Below, in pieces: positions 25,080 to 37,763 of a DNA stretch of 64,000 bases. Source of the stretch: Adiantum capillus-veneris. Taxonomy: Eukaryota > Streptophyta > Polypodiopsida > Polypodiales > Pteridaceae. The notes under the pieces were generated by a model, which was given only the letters and a program-made list of their open reading frames with translations, was not told the origin of the DNA and ran no database searches. Positions within the stretch are counted from its first letter, which is position 1. Each line of letters opens with the position of its first letter. The stretch lies in assembly GCA_014529385.2 (NCBI GenBank), contig CM043958.1, forward strand, positions 82,891,525 to 82,955,524. Reading direction: 5' to 3'. Made by a program: the position numbers and the translations under genes.

Positions 25080-26230
25080 AAAAATACTCACTTAGAATGA
25101 TACCTAAAGCACATTTGAAAGTGAGGCCTAATCTTAAGCTCCATCCTAAGGCTTAAGTCTCCAAGTTTAGGCTTTTGTTTCAAGCCTAAAACTTAAGTCT
25201 TAAAATTAATTCTTATGTTTCAAGTTTAAAATGTAAGCCCTAAGCCCCTTTTAGCCTTTATCATTCACTATGTGAAAACCATTTATATTATGTACGCTCA
25301 AACCTATTTATAAAACCCCTTATCTATGAATTTTTCAAGGTATGATCCATTTTTCTTCATAATCTATAAGTATTTTGTTATTTGTAATATTATTTTGCTA
25401 CAATGCTCATGAGGCTGGACTCACATGGTAGTGCTACAGTAACATACGAAGGCAAGGCTCGAACTTAACTTCGATCCTAAAAAATAAATTTCAATTTTTT
25501 GTTAGGGATTACGGCTCTTTCTTAACATATGTAATTGCTACAATAGGATATGAAATTTTGAGCTTCACTTGGAACTACTAAGGTAGGATTCTATGACAAG
25601 GACTTTTGTCGTTGAAGCTCATACACTCAATAACATGATGCTCACCTAACATGCTACCTATTTCACATTTGGAGGTCAGACTCAAACTTAAGTTTATGCC
25701 TAAGGCTTAAGTCTTAACCTTAGGTTATGTTTCAAGTGTAAGGCTTAAATCTCAAGCCCTTTCTAGTCTCAACGCATTCACTATGTATAAAATTATTATA
25801 TTGTGCACATCCCAGGCCTATTTAAAAAACCTCTTAACTATGATTTTTTCAAGGTATGATCCTTTTTACTTCATAATCTGTAAGTATTGTTATTTGGAAG
25901 ATTTTATTACTACACTGCTCTTGAGGTTTGCCTAACATGGTAGTGCTCATAAGCTTGGCCTCACATAGTAGTGCTACACTAACATGTGGAGGCAAAGTTC
26001 AAACTTAAGTTCAAGCCTAAAAACTAAATTTCAATGCCTTGTTAGGTACAAAGACATTATTTTCACGTAACATATGCAAGTGCTACACTAGGATATGGAA
26101 TTTCAAGTCTCACTTAGAATAACTCAGCTAGGGCTTTTGTGATTGAAGTTCATACACAAGTGCTTCTCTAGCTCTCCTTGTTAGGCTTGAACTTAAGTTT
26201 GAGCCTCATTAGTGTTTGGTAATGCTATTA
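25080..26230. repeat. Degenerate palindrome-bearing repeat, dispersed copies
   Basis: Scattered copies of the same motif family as the array at 41462-42824: AACTTAAG or GCTTAAG cores with partly inverted flanks (for example GCTCGAACTTAACTTCGA), plus the companion TAGTGCTACA phrase near 25425, 25945 and 25970. They are more diverged and more widely spaced than in the main array. No gene was seen in 24901-26566. Confidence 0.6.
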
Positions 26231-26566
26231 TTGTCTCACCAAAACCAAAAAAAATTACTCTTAATACACATATGTATGAGTTAGCTATGATGTGTGAATT
26301 GGCACTTTAAATAAAAAACATGTGCTTTGTGATGGCTCAAACTCAAGTTTGATCCCCCCATGATTTTTTAAATCAAGAACGATTAAATCTAATTTAAATG
26401 ACATACTTTTAGATAAATACACAAGATAATATTAATAAAATACTGTTTAAAGGACCTAAAGTATCACAATTGATCAATTCAATACACTATCCTGCCTTTT
26501 TACAGTTTAGGAGTCTGTTGGTACATGATAATGGTATGAATCATTAAACCTAGTATCAAAAATACT

Positions 26567-27150
26567 CTAAGAAGCATTTGCACCTTTTTTATTAGCTACA
26601 ATGTCTTGAGGGGCTCTATCATCCTCTTGTGCATCCTCATTGCCTGCATCATCATCCTCATTATCTTCAACATTTTCTTTTGCACACTCAATATATCCAC
26701 AACTAGACTCATTTCTCCAGCATTGTCTCCCCCCCTTGATGGTCAAAATTTGTAGCTTCTTGAACTTCTCTATCATCCATATTGTCTACATTATCATTGT
26801 CTTCATTTCCATCAACATCCTCTCCACCGCTTTGTTGCTCATCAATGTCAAGATTGTTAAGGTCTTATTTTTCTGTATCATCCAGCTCCACTGTTTGTCT
26901 CGCAAGTGATGCTTGACTTGCACCATTGACTTGCACCACACCACTCCTACAAGGACAAATCACTCTCCAAAAGACTAGAGCATTGAGATTCTAACTCCAT
27001 TGCTTCAAAATAATCTTTACATAGAGCAATTTCCCTTCTCTTCTTTGACAAGCTTTGCTCCAACACAACTCCACCGCAAAAAAAATCTAAAACATACCTT
27101 TGCTCAAGACAAAACCCTGTGATAAGCAGATCAATGAAGTTTCTATCAAT
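26567..27150 (-). pseudogene. N4/N6 DNA methyltransferase-like C-terminal part
   Basis: Read from 27150 downwards, the frame is DRNFIDLLITGFCLEQRYV, then VLDFFCGG at about 27093-27070, then KKRREIALCKDYFEAMELES. This matches the S-adenosylmethionine-binding motif I of the beta/gamma class of DNA N4-cytosine/N6-adenine methyltransferases (consensus V-[LV]-D-P-F-x-G-S-G-T-T, then a basic stretch, then a D/E-x-x-Y segment), with FCGG in place of the Gly-rich loop. An acidic tail follows in another frame (26567-26776: ENVEDNEDDDAGNEDAQED). The 5' side is cut by the Tat LTR at 27151, and coding resumes on the far side at 37764. Such enzymes methylate DNA bases. Assignment rests on one motif. Confidence 0.42.
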
Positions 27151-28274
27151 TGAGGCAAGCTTTTCCATGCATGGGAACCCCCCCATATATCTTTGCCCTT
27201 TTACCAAAATATTTCCTATTATATAAGTTACTTTTGATTTTTCTTCCCTTTTTCACAAAAGTTTTAGCCTTTATTAAATAAATAAGACTTATGCTAATCA
27301 ATCACGATGTAGCATAAATAAGTAAGCTTTCTTTGTTGATATCTCTTTTGACCTTAAATATTAAATATATATATTCTAAATTACATTATATAGTTTAGTA
27401 TTTTCTAATATATTTTTCATGTATATATATTATTCCACCCTACCAAATATTTTATTCACTAGTTTTCATTTTCAAACCTCAACCCCAATTTCAAATTTCA
27501 ATAAAACCTCCATCTAGATGATTGCCAATCTTTTCAAAACTCTAGGTCATGTTTTCATACACATGAAGGAGCTTACACTTGAAGGCAAGAGACAAGTCCA
27601 CTCAAAGGGGACCACCAAAAGACCTTTGCAGCCACAAATAATACATTATTTGGCTGAATTTTTTAAGTAGAGAAGAACCCGGAATCTGAAGGAGCGTTCA
27701 ACATGAAAGATCTAGCTCGTGATCTCAACTTTTAGCTCAATTATTTTCAGAATTTTTGGAGTTATGAACACGGAGATATGATTTTTGTAGTGGACCCCAG
27801 TTTTCTCGTGTAATGGTGACACAGGCCATCCCCAATTTTCTTCCCTCTAGAATGGCTATGGTTCTACAAGTCTTCAAGCATGATTACAAGAGACAAGGCT
27901 CTTTTAATGAGGTCTTGGCTAGTCTAGAGTGATTCTATCACCATTTTTGGAGGATCCATCCTCATCAACAATTATCCACCTTCGACAACCTCTCTTATAA
28001 TTTTCTTACCTCTCTCTTCTCTCCCTAATAAGCTTATGTCTAGCCAAAGCTAGACTATTGTAAATATCTCCTATCCTCTACATCCTACCCGTATTCTCTT
28101 TTATTCTCTCTCTATTGACTCTGGTATTTTAAATAATGAGGAGACAAGATGGGAGCCAGAGTCACATGCACCCCATTTTCCTAGTCACCAGAGTGGGACA
28201 CTCACCTCAATTAGAAATATTGTTAAGTCCTCACCTCCTTCCCTATATAAGGAGGCCATGAGAGCTCACTTAGA

Positions 28275-28325
<51 letters not shown>

Positions 28326-29118
28326 CCATACACACTCTTGTGCTACATGCTTGTAGCATGAATCCTAATCACATAATCACGACACCATCATCATCACCAT
28401 CACCATGCACAAAAGATGAGCACCACACCTCCACACCACTTGTAATTAAGGGTTGAAGGCACAATTTCAAGAAGAAGAAGGGTGGACACACTCATGATAT
28501 TCCTCGCCATCAACTCCCATCTCCCCATTATGCCTCCTACGATCTTGTCCCCTTCTCATTTTCCTGCCATACGCTACCTATTGTATTCATCTTTTGCAAG
28601 CAATCAACACACTCCATCTTGGTGCCATACTTTGTGTTGCTTTGGATACATCTTATTGTGAGTATGGTATATGCTTGTTCCTTGCCTTTTTTTTTCTGCT
28701 TATGTAAAGGTGTGCGGATTCGCCACCATACACACACACTCTCTCTCTCCCTCTCATATTCCTATCATCTTGCTACTTCCATCTTGAGGTGTGCGGATTC
28801 GCCACCTCTTGTATGATAAGTGAGCATACTCGCAAGTTTCCCCTACCTCATTATCTTCCTTACTAACATGCACGAGTAGCAAGCCCATTCTCACTCATTC
28901 ACCACTCCTCTCACCTTATTCTCCGACCACCCCATTCCACATTTGGGCGTGGATCTTGAAATTGTTTTCCATGGAATGCTTCATTGTCTATATGTATGCG
29001 TCCTAGCCGCATATCTTGCTAGGTGGTGCCCCTATTGTGTATCCCCCATGATGAGGCCATTGTGCATAGTCTTGGTGTAGAGGCCACCGAGTCTAATTTT
29101 TTTTACTTTCGCTTCTCA
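27151..29118 (+). repeat. 5' LTR of the Tat element
   Basis: Starts TGAGGCAAGC and ends CGCTTCTCA. It contains a CA microsatellite (28279-28321), CCTC-rich stretches and a TATATAA box. Short open frames inside (28537-28816) repeat in the other LTR and are not genes. Confidence 0.93.
28244..28250 (+). promoter_or_regulatory. TATA box of the 5' Tat LTR
   Basis: TATATAA lies within CCCTATATAAGGAGGCC. The same sequence is at 36915-36921 in the 3' LTR. Position and conservation suggest the U3 promoter. Confidence 0.6.
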
Positions 29119-30510
29119 TTTGGTGCCCCCATGGAGGAGGGCTCTTGAAACCTTCAGTTTACAAGGCTGACATATTTACTTCTCTTCATGGACGAGTGGC
29201 TTCTTGAATTCTCTAATTGGACCACTGAAGAGTAGCAGCTTCAAGAAGGTTTGACTCAAGTCATCAAGACACTCTTGCCAGGGTGTTGTATTGTTAGCAT
29301 AGAATAGGTGGTAAGACCCTCTTTCCCTACTCAAATTGTTTACATTTCTCATCATCCCTGCAAGCGTAAAAGCAAGGCACAAGCTGCATCATGCTCACAT
29401 TGTAGCCAAAAACCGCACCTTCGATATGAGTGCAACCCAAAGTGAAGAAAAGGCCATCATTTTCTCCCTCGACATCCGCACAGGCGTTCTCACATCAATA
29501 GGCTTTCAAGTAGCGCCATGCTTCTCTACATCTACGTCCACATCTTTGCCACCTATTCCACCTACGCCCACAACAAGCCTTCACAACTTGAGGAAGCTAC
29601 TACGAACACGTGGTCCCTCCCTCTCCCTTGCACCAAAAGATTCAAGGGTTTTCCAGTGCCGACAATCACCCCGTCTCCAAAACAAAAGGGTAAATCCTCC
29701 AAAGTCTTTCTATACCTCATTCTCATCTCATGAGCCAAGAACTAGAAACAGCAGCATGGATTCTACGTCGTCTACCGAGTGAAGTGGCGGAGCTTGTCAT
29801 CGACAAGGTTTTTGACACTGGTTTTGCTTGGCGGAAAGACAAGACCCTCCACCTTCAAGGGGTGTTTCTTGTGAATCAAGGCTATGATGACTAATTTACA
29901 GCTTGCTATGTATCCATCCAACTTGGATTAATACAAGTGGTAAGACTCACCACCTACCTCATCACACCTGCGTATACACTAGATGGCACTCTATCTTGCA
30001 GGAAAGTGAAGTTGCTCAAAGAGTGAGCGTTCAAGCTTTTCCAAGAGCTTGCTAGAGGGACAGTCCTAGAGCTAGAAGATGAAGACAACCTTGTCCTGTG
30101 GTACTATAAATTTGACCTCGACTACCAAGAGCTCTACACCTCCGACTATAACCTTCCACCACAAAGGAGAGAGCCTTTTTGAATTATCATGTGATGGACC
30201 CAGCACATCAACCTTTTTCAAGGAACCAAACTTATGCACCACAACGAATTCAATCAATCAAAGTAATCTTGGACCGCAAGATGTTTTATCAGCAGATCAT
30301 TACAACCATGTTTGGTAGAGAACGACTGCAAGAGATAAACACCTCTTCTCTACCCTTTATCCTCCCTATGATTAATCATGAAGTGTCTTTTGATGTAGTT
30401 ATTTTCATCCTTGTATAGTACGTTTTCCATCCACTGAGCACCCATGTATTGAATCTCTATAAAAAAAATTTTAAAAAAATCTAAGTCGAGTTAATTTTCT
30501 CACTCTCACA
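29119..30510 (+). other. Tat leader region
   Basis: The 1.4 kb between the 5' LTR and gag starts with TGGTGCCCCC at 29121, the position of the primer binding site. It does not match a tRNA end I can name. A 148-codon frame (29336-29782) rich in Ser, Thr and Pro has no motif. Tat elements often carry extra sequence or an extra frame before gag, which could be this. Confidence 0.45.
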
Positions 30511-31737
30511 ATGGAAAGTGTAGCATTTCCAACATTTACTGGTTAGGTAGATGAGGATGCTGCAGACTTTCTAGACAACTTGGAAATAGCATGTGTCATC
30601 TCTGCGAGAGATGATGATGCTTCGCGCTTGCGCATCTTCCCACTTCTAATGAAGGTGGAAGCAAAATCATGGTACAATGACTTGGCACAAGAAACCAAGG
30701 AACGATGGGACTTATTAAGAGCAGCCTTTGTCAAGAATTTTGGAGAGGGCACAACATCAGAGAAGCTATGGCAATTGTTGACAGAGTTGAAACAGGGCAG
30801 TATGCTAGAATACGCATCATATGAGTCAAAGTTTGTAGATTTATGGGGGCGATGGGTTGCATCGCTAAGAGAGGATGAGGGGGCACCTGATTTCCTAAAG
30901 AAGGATCGGTTTGTGGCTGGGTTATGGCCAACTCTTAAAGAGAAGGTGAAGGGAAGGTTTCCTGCTACGTATGAGCTAGCAGTTGAAGTGGCTCGCCTTA
31001 AAGACAAGAAGTTGCGCTTACAAGCCAGGAATATCGATGAAGAGGAAGCCGTTAGGACCCGACCACCTCTAGCACCACCTACAACAGCCGCCCAGAGGAT
31101 TCAACCACAAGAACCAATTGAAGATCAACAAGACCTGCTCAACCGAATCACCAATCAACTTGAGAATCTCTCAGTCCATTTGATACAACAAGGGCATGCA
31201 CACAATCGCAACCAAGAGCAAGGAAGAGGACAACGAAGGCAAAACCAAGAATACCACTGCTACAATCGTGGGGAGGATGGTCATGGCATGTACTACTGTC
31301 CACACCCAAGGAGGCAGAATTTCAACAGAGGAGCCAGGCAAAACCAGGTTTCACAACCGACAACAAGACCACCACCACCGAGGGCACCACAACAAGCACC
31401 ACCCATGCAAATCCTACAACCACCCATTCAACCACAACCACCACCACCACCACAACCTCTCATTCCACCGTTACCCCCACCACTAGTTGGCAATCAAACA
31501 GTAAGCGTCATCAGTCTTGAAGGTAAAGGAAAGGAGAAAGTGGAGGAGGATATCAAGGGAGTAGCAAAAGGTAAGACCAAGTTTAAAGGAGTAGATGCCA
31601 TAGGGGTAAAACATGCTAGGCATGGTGAATCTTTCCAAAAGGAAGAAAAGATAAAGACTAAAAGAGAATCTAGCAAAAAGCCGTCCAAGTCACGACGTAA
31701 AAGCCGTCCAAGTCACGACGTAAAATTGACATTGTAG
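30511..31737 (+). pseudogene. Tat gag
   Basis: The start ATG is at 30511 (MESVAFPTFTG), but TAG at 30544 interrupts it. The open frame then runs from 30580 to 31737. It contains a retrotransposon gag capsid-type domain (RIFPLLMKVEAKSWYNDL, then WDLLRAAFVKNF), a zinc knuckle CYNRGEDGHGMYYC near 31257 in which the second Cys is Arg, a Pro-rich region (PPPPPPQPLIPPL) and a Lys-rich end. The frame ends at TAG 31735 because a 23-bp tandem duplication shifts it. Gag would form the particle and bind the RNA genome. Confidence 0.85.
31680..31725 (+). repeat. 23-bp tandem duplication that breaks the gag-protease frame
   Basis: The 23-bp unit starting GCCGTCCAAGTC occurs twice in tandem (31680-31702 and 31703-31725), identical in both copies. 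Its length is not a multiple of three. Reading through a single copy would join the gag frame to the protease frame at 31746. Confidence 0.95.
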
Positions 31738-31745
31738 ATTTCTCT

Positions 31746-32684
31746 TTGGGTGAATGTTCTAAACCATATGATTTGGTTCAAGATGTTTCTGTGCAGGTCC
31801 CAAAAATCACCTGGCCCCAATTACTCCACCTAGCACCTAGGGTGAGGAGACAATGGACAAAGATGGTTAGCACTAGACGACAAAAGCCAAAGATAGTTGG
31901 GGCTATCTCTGGGAGGAATCTAGATGACATACTACCAGTGATGGATGCTTACATCAAAGGGCAACACATCTCCAATATCTACATCGATGGTGGCGCACAA
32001 ATATGCGCCATGAGTGAAAAAATGATGCATCGTTTGGGTTTAGAGGTGAGTCGGCCGGCACCATGCCGAGCCAAAATGGCAAATAATTTAAAAGTTCAAT
32101 GTGTTGGTGTCATAAATGCAGTTAGGATAAAGGAATTCAACACCGAGGTAGATGTGGACGTCTTTGTCATGCCACACAAAGGGGAGGGCTACCCTATCAT
32201 TCTAGGGAGGCCTTGGCTTATGGCTATGAGAGCTAAGCAGGACTGGGACACCGGCATAATCCAGATGAAGGATGCAAAAGGGAGGCCAATACTTTACGAC
32301 ATGAAGATAGGTCGGCAATGCGACATGGATCTAGAAACCTCTATGGATGAGTTTTCTAGTGGTGACTCTCCAACCACTTTAGAGGAGGAGTCAACAGTGA
32401 GTGAAGAAAGTGACAGTAGTATTGAGGTGATGGGGATCATTCTCAAGGACCCTAAGAAGATGGAGCAACCTGATGCCTCATCATCAAACCAAGGGGAGAC
32501 ACCAGGTATACAACCTCTGGTAGAAGCAAGTAAGCTACATCAAATGCTCTCTAGTGAGTTGTGTGGGAATGAGCGTGAAGATTATGTTTTGATGCTAAGT
32601 AATTTTACCACATTGTTCATTGATGAATATGATAAAATCACTGGCATCACAGTAGTTCAACATCACATTAAGCTCAAGGAGTGA
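31746..32684 (+). pseudogene. Tat protease and linker
   Basis: The frame starts near MGECSKPYDLV and contains an aspartic protease active site at NIYIDGGAQICAMS (D-G-G-A, near 31980), followed by the usual flap-like region and HKGEGYPIILGRPWL. The protease would cut the Gag-Pol polyprotein. An acidic Ser-rich linker (SSGDSPTTLEEESTVSEESD) leads to TGA at 32682-32684. The same frame continues into the RT, so this stop is a lesion. Confidence 0.83.
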
Positions 32685-32696
32685 AGTAAACCTGTA

Positions 32697-34388
32697 GTGC
32701 AGAAGCTCAGGCAGCTAGGAGTAATTCAACAAGACGCCCTACTCAAAGAGGTGAGGAAATTGCTAGAAGCCGGTTTTATCTATCCTGTTGAATACTCAGA
32801 GTGGGTTTCTCCAGTGGTAGTCACACCAAAGAAGAATGGTAAGTGGAGGGTTTGTGTTGATTACAAGCCTCTTAATGCAGCCACAAAGAGGGACCATTTT
32901 CCTCTTCCTTTTCAAGACGAAATACTCAATGAGGTAGCAGGACATGAGTGCTACACGGTATGCGATGGCTACTCATGCTACTTCCAAATTAGTATCACTA
33001 AAGAAGATCAAAAGAAGACAACCTTCATCACACCATGGGGATGTTTTGCTTACAGAGTTATGCCTTTTGGTCTCACTAATGCCCCAACCACTTTTCAGCG
33101 ATATGTGACATTTATTTTTCAGCCATTTTTTGGAAAATCAATCCGTGTTTTTATTGATGACTTTTGTATCTTTAGCTCTCGCTCTCTTCATTTGGAGAAA
33201 GTTTATGAAGGTCTAGCTAGGCTACAAGCTTTGGGGGGCCAACTCAATGTGGAGAAACGCCACATTGGTGAAAGCAAGGTTACTCTTCTTGGCCATGTGA
33301 TCTCGGCCAATGGCATTGAAGCTGACCCAAGCAAGGTTCAAGCCTTGCTGGCTTTGACCTCTCCCACCACAACAAAGCAGTTGGTCTCTTTTCTTCAAAA
33401 GGTGAGGTATTTGAGTAGGTTCATTCACTTGCTCTCCCAAGTGGTTCTCCCTTTACAACAAGTTACCCATCAAGAGATCTTCACTTGGAGTGAAGAAAAT
33501 GAACAACAATTCAATGAGGTAAAACAAATTCTAGCTTCACTTCCAACCATAGCACCTCCAAAGTGGGACGAGCCATTTTATGTAAACCCTAGTGTGGGAA
33601 ATGACACACTTGGGGCTGTATTGATGCAAAAGGATCCTCAAACTTCTTTCATGCGTCCTATCTACTTCTCTAGTCGAATGATGACTCCATCACAAAAGGG
33701 ATACACGACAGTGGAGCACATGGTGCTTGAATTAATGTTTGCTACCACCAAATTTCGCTCTTATTTATTGTCTAGACCATTCATAATCTTAACAATGGAA
33801 GAAGTATTTCCTTATGTAATGCAGCACATGGATGTTTCTTCTAGGATTTCCAAATGGCTCACAAGGCTACAAGAGTTTGACTACACAATGCAAGTGGAGA
33901 ACTCCACAAGGTCTAGTCTAGGAGGTATTCTCACTCATCGCCACTATGAAAAGAAGCTAAAGATAAAGCCAAATGATCAAGATATTACACCCGTACTGGA
34001 AGTCCCTAAGGTAGAGGAGGCTTACTCTCTTTTCTTTGATGGAGCCTACAAGAGGAAAGTGGACAAAGCTGCAGCAGGCATTGTCATCTTCAACGAGCAA
34101 GGGGATAAGGTTTTCTTCATTGGGAATCTCTTGGATTCTCACTCTAACAATGAGGCAGAATATGCAGCCTTAACTCTTGGGTTAGAGTGGTGTGTGACAC
34201 AGGGCATTCAACGGTTAAATGTATTTGGTGATGCCATGCTTTTAATAAAACAAATACAAGGAACTTGGGCTTGTAAAAATCATAGCTTGCTAGGCCATTT
34301 GCGCAAAGTCAAAGAACTTTTAGGAAAATTTCAAGTTGTACAATTACATCATGTCCCTCAAGCATCAAGAAGCAGATGCTCTAGCTAG
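32697..34388 (+). pseudogene. Tat reverse transcriptase, RNase H and archaeal-type RNase H
   Basis: RT follows the upstream frame after TGA 32682: LLEAGFIYPVEYSEWVSPVV, VCVDYKPLN, MPFGLTNAPTTFQR and the catalytic box FIDD at residues 152-155. The usual connection and first RNase H region follow (GAVLMQKDPQTSF, then TTVEHMVLELMF). A second RNase H follows with LFFDGAYKR (D448), NNEAEYAAL (E486) and VFGDAMLL (D512), the archaeal-type domain of Tat elements. Near 34360 the frame shifts, and the normal continuation is in the frame starting at 34336. It copies RNA into DNA and degrades the template strand. Confidence 0.9.
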
Positions 34389-35793
34389 AGAGAAGCTGCA
34401 AGATGTTTCAGTGGTGGGTGCTATCAAGTTGAAGCCGCCTCTCTTCCAAGGTAGCAATGCTATGCCTAACATCATGAGTTTCTTGGACACAGGAGAGTGT
34501 CCTAAAGATCTTACTAAGGGCCAAAAGCAGTGGATTGTGCGCAAGGCAACAAAATACCGCCTTATGAATGACGACCTCTACTGCAAGGGTAAGAATCAAA
34601 TTCTTAGGTGGGTACCTCTCTCTAGAGAGATCACTGAAATCATTTCAAGTTGCCATGATGGTGTTTGCAGAGGACACTTTGCACTTGACATCACTAGTAG
34701 AAAGATTCTACAAGCCGTGTTTGTATGGCCTAGTCTACATAGGGATGTGCATCATTGGTGTAAAACATGCAAGGAATGTCAAAAGGCAGGGGATAGGAGG
34801 CTCACATATGAGCCATAGACTCCTATAATCTCATATGGACCATTTGAGAAATGGGGAATTGATGCTATTGGGCCTTTGCCAAGGAGCCAATCAGGTAAAT
34901 TTTATATCATCATGGGTGTGGACTACATGACCAGGTGGGCTGAAGCAGTTGCCACCACCCGGATTACAGCTAAGGAAGTGGCTAAGTTCGTATTTGAAAA
35001 AAATTGTTGCCATTTTTGCACTCCTCTTGAAATAATTTCTGACAGGGGACCAGGTTTTAGAGGAGACCTTGTAGGAGAGATAATGGAGAAGTTAGGTATC
35101 TCACGACGACACTCAACTCCCTACTACCCACAATGCAATGGTTTGGTGGAAAAGGTAAATGGTATGATATGCAAGATCATCACTAAACATGTAAACAATC
35201 ACAAAAGTGATTGGGACAAGCATCTTATGGATGCACTTTGGGCTTATCGCACTTCATTTCGCACATCCCTTGGGTTCACACCATATCACTTGGTGTTTGG
35301 TAAGGAAGCCATTTTACCCATTGAAGTACAATTGGCTAGTCTCAGGGTGCTAGCTGGGCAGGTGGAACGTCCTAATGCTCATCTCTACAACCACATTCTT
35401 GATCTAGAGAGGCTTCAACTAGACAGAGAAGATGCTATCAACTATTATGCAGCACAGTCAGAGCAACGTCGACTTACCTTCAACAAGGGACTTAGGGCAA
35501 AAGGTCTCAAGAAACGTATGTTGGTCCTACGGTATGATAACAGATTTGATACTAGGAAGGATAAAAAGTTTTCACCCAGATGGGAGCGGCCATTTGTCAT
35601 TAGAAAGCGCTACGCCAATGGCAGTTACGGATTGATGGATGCAGATGGTAGGCTCCATAAAACACGTATCAATGGATGGAGGTTGAAGCAATACTTTCTG
35701 AGATTTGATCAAACATCTCTGATGGAAATCCCCGAGGAGGGAGACTCCTCCACCTCAATTGAAGAAGAATCAAGTACAACGCTAGAGGCATGA
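34336..35793 (+). pseudogene. Tat integrase
   Basis: The H2C2 zinc finger lies at about 34653-34790 (GHFALDITSRKIL, then CKTCKECQ). TAG at 34816-34818 interrupts the frame, which continues to 35793. The DDE core has GIDAIGPL, ISDRGPGF and GLVEKVNGM (catalytic D, D, E), then DALWAYRTSFRTS. The C-terminal part ends with LRYDNRFDTRKDKKFSPRW and an acidic Ser/Thr tail. It would insert the cDNA. It carries no chromodomain, unlike the element at 42825. Confidence 0.9.
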
Positions 35794-35807
35794 ATACCTC
35801 TAGCCTT

Positions 35808-35821
35808 CAGGGGAGGGCTAA
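35808..35821 (+). other. Polypurine tract of the Tat element
   Basis: A purine-rich stretch (CAGGGGAGGGCTAA) lies immediately before the 3' LTR and would prime plus-strand DNA synthesis. Confidence 0.75.
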
Positions 35822-37763
35822 TGAGGCAAGATTTTCCATGCATGGGAACCCCCCCATATATCTTTGCCCTTTTACCAAAATATTTCCTATTATATAAGTT
35901 ACTTTTGATTTTTCTTCCCTTTTTCACAAAAGTTTTAGCCTTTATTAAATAAATAAGACTTATGCTAATCAATCACGATGTAGCATAAATAAGTAAGCTT
36001 TCTTTGTTGATATCTCTTTTGACCTTAAATATTAAATATATATATTTTAAATTACATTATATGGTTTAGTATTTTCTCATATATATTTCATGTATATATA
36101 TTATTCCACCCTACCAAATATTTTATTCACTAGTTTTCATTTTCAAACCTCAACCCCACTTTCAAATTTCAATAATACCTCCATCTAGATGATTGCCAAT
36201 CTTTTCAAAACTCTAGGTCATGTTTTCATACACATGAAGGAGCTTACACTTGAAGGCAAGAGACAAGTCCACTCAAAGGGGACCACCAAAAGACCTTTGC
36301 AGCCACAAATAATACATTATTTGGCTGAATTTTTTAAGTAGAGAAGAACCCGGAATCTGAAGGAGCGTTCAACATGAAAGATGTAGCTCGTGATCTCAAC
36401 TTTAAACTCTAATGTTTTTAAAATTTTTGGAGTTATGAACACGGAGATATCATTTTTGTAGTGGACCCCAGTTTTCTCGTGTAATGGTGACACAAGTCAT
36501 CCCCAATTTTCTTCCCTCTAGAATGGCTATGGTTCTACAAGTCTTCAAGCATGATTATAAGAGACAAGGCTCTTTTAATGAGGTCTTGGCTAGTCTAGAG
36601 TGATTCTATCACCATTTTTGGAGGATCCATCCTCATCAACAATTATCCACCTTCGACAACCTCTCTTATAATTTTCTTACCTCTCTCTTCTCTCCCTAAT
36701 AAGCTTATGTCTAGCCAAAGCTAGACTATTGTAAATATCTCCTATCCTCCACATCCTACCCACATTCTCTCTTATTCTCTCTCTATTGACTCTGGTATTT
36801 TAAATAATGAGGAGACAAGATGGGAGCCACAGTCACATGCACCCCATTTTCCTAGTCACCAGAGTGGGACACTCACCTCAATTAGAAATATTGTTAAGTC
36901 CTCACCTCCTTCCCTATATAAGGAGGCCATGAGAGCTCACTTAGAAAAACACACACACACACACCTATCCATACACACTCTTGTGCTACATGCTTGTAGC
37001 ATGAACCCTAATCACATAATCACGACACCATCATTATCACCATCACCATGCACAAAAGATGAGCACCACACCTCCACACCACTTGTAATTAAGGGTTGAA
37101 GGCACAATTTCAAGAAGAAGAAGGGTGGACACACTCATGATATTCCTCGCCATCAACTCCCATCTCCCCATTATGCCTCCTACGATCTTGTCCCCTTCTC
37201 ATTTTCCTGCCATACGCTACCTATTGTATTCATCTTTTGCAAGCAATCAACACACTCCATCTTGGTGTCATACTTTGTGTTGCTTTGGATACATCTCATT
37301 GTGAGTATGGTATATGCTTGTTCCTTGCCTTTTTTTTTCTGCTTATGTAAAGGTGTGCGGATTCGCCACCATACACACACTCTCTCTCTCTCTCCCTCTC
37401 ATATTCCTATCATCTTGCTACTTCCATCTTGAGGTGTGCGGATTCGCCACCTCTTGTATGATAAGTGAGCATACTCGCAAGTTTCCCCTACCTCATTATC
37501 TTCCTTACTAACATGCACGAGTAGCAAGCCCATTCTCACTCATTTACCACTCCTCTCACCTTATTCTCCGACCACCCCATTCCACATTTGGGCGTGGATC
37601 TTGAAATTGTTTTCCATGGCATGCTTCATTGTGTATATGTATGCGTCCTAGCCGCATATCTTGCTAGGTGGTGCCCCTATTGTGTATCCCCCATGATGAG
37701 GACATTGTGCATAGTCTTGGTGTAGAGGCCACCGGGTCTAATTTTTTTCACTTCCGCCTCTCA
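35822..37763 (+). repeat. 3' LTR of the Tat element
   Basis: Aligns over its length with the 5' LTR, starts TGAGGCAAGA and ends CGCCTCTCA. The main length difference is the CA tract (about 17 bases here, more than 40 in the 5' copy). A TATATAA box lies at 36915-36921. Confidence 0.93.

Larger units (their letters stand above)
27151..37763 (+). mobile_element. Ty3/gypsy Tat-type LTR retrotransposon
   Basis: The 10,613-bp element has direct LTRs (27151-29118 and 35822-37763), a polypurine tract at the 3' LTR, gag, protease, RT, RNase H, a second archaeal-type RNase H and integrase, in gypsy order. The dual RNase H places it in the Tat (non-chromovirus) group. The LTRs differ by roughly 1-2 percent by eye plus a shorter CA tract. 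CAAT occurs on both sides (27147-27150 and 37764-37767); the five-base match expected of gypsy elements is not perfect. It interrupts a minus-strand methyltransferase-like gene. Coding is broken at five points, so it is not autonomous. Confidence 0.93.

Noticed and set aside
29121-29130. TGGTGCCCCC as a Tat primer binding site
   Set aside because: It occupies the right place, but I could not match it to a specific tRNA end. Recorded only as the leader start.
28537-37511. Short frames in both Tat LTRs (28537-28816 and 37180-37511)
   Set aside because: Repeated LTR sequence. No start context or motif.
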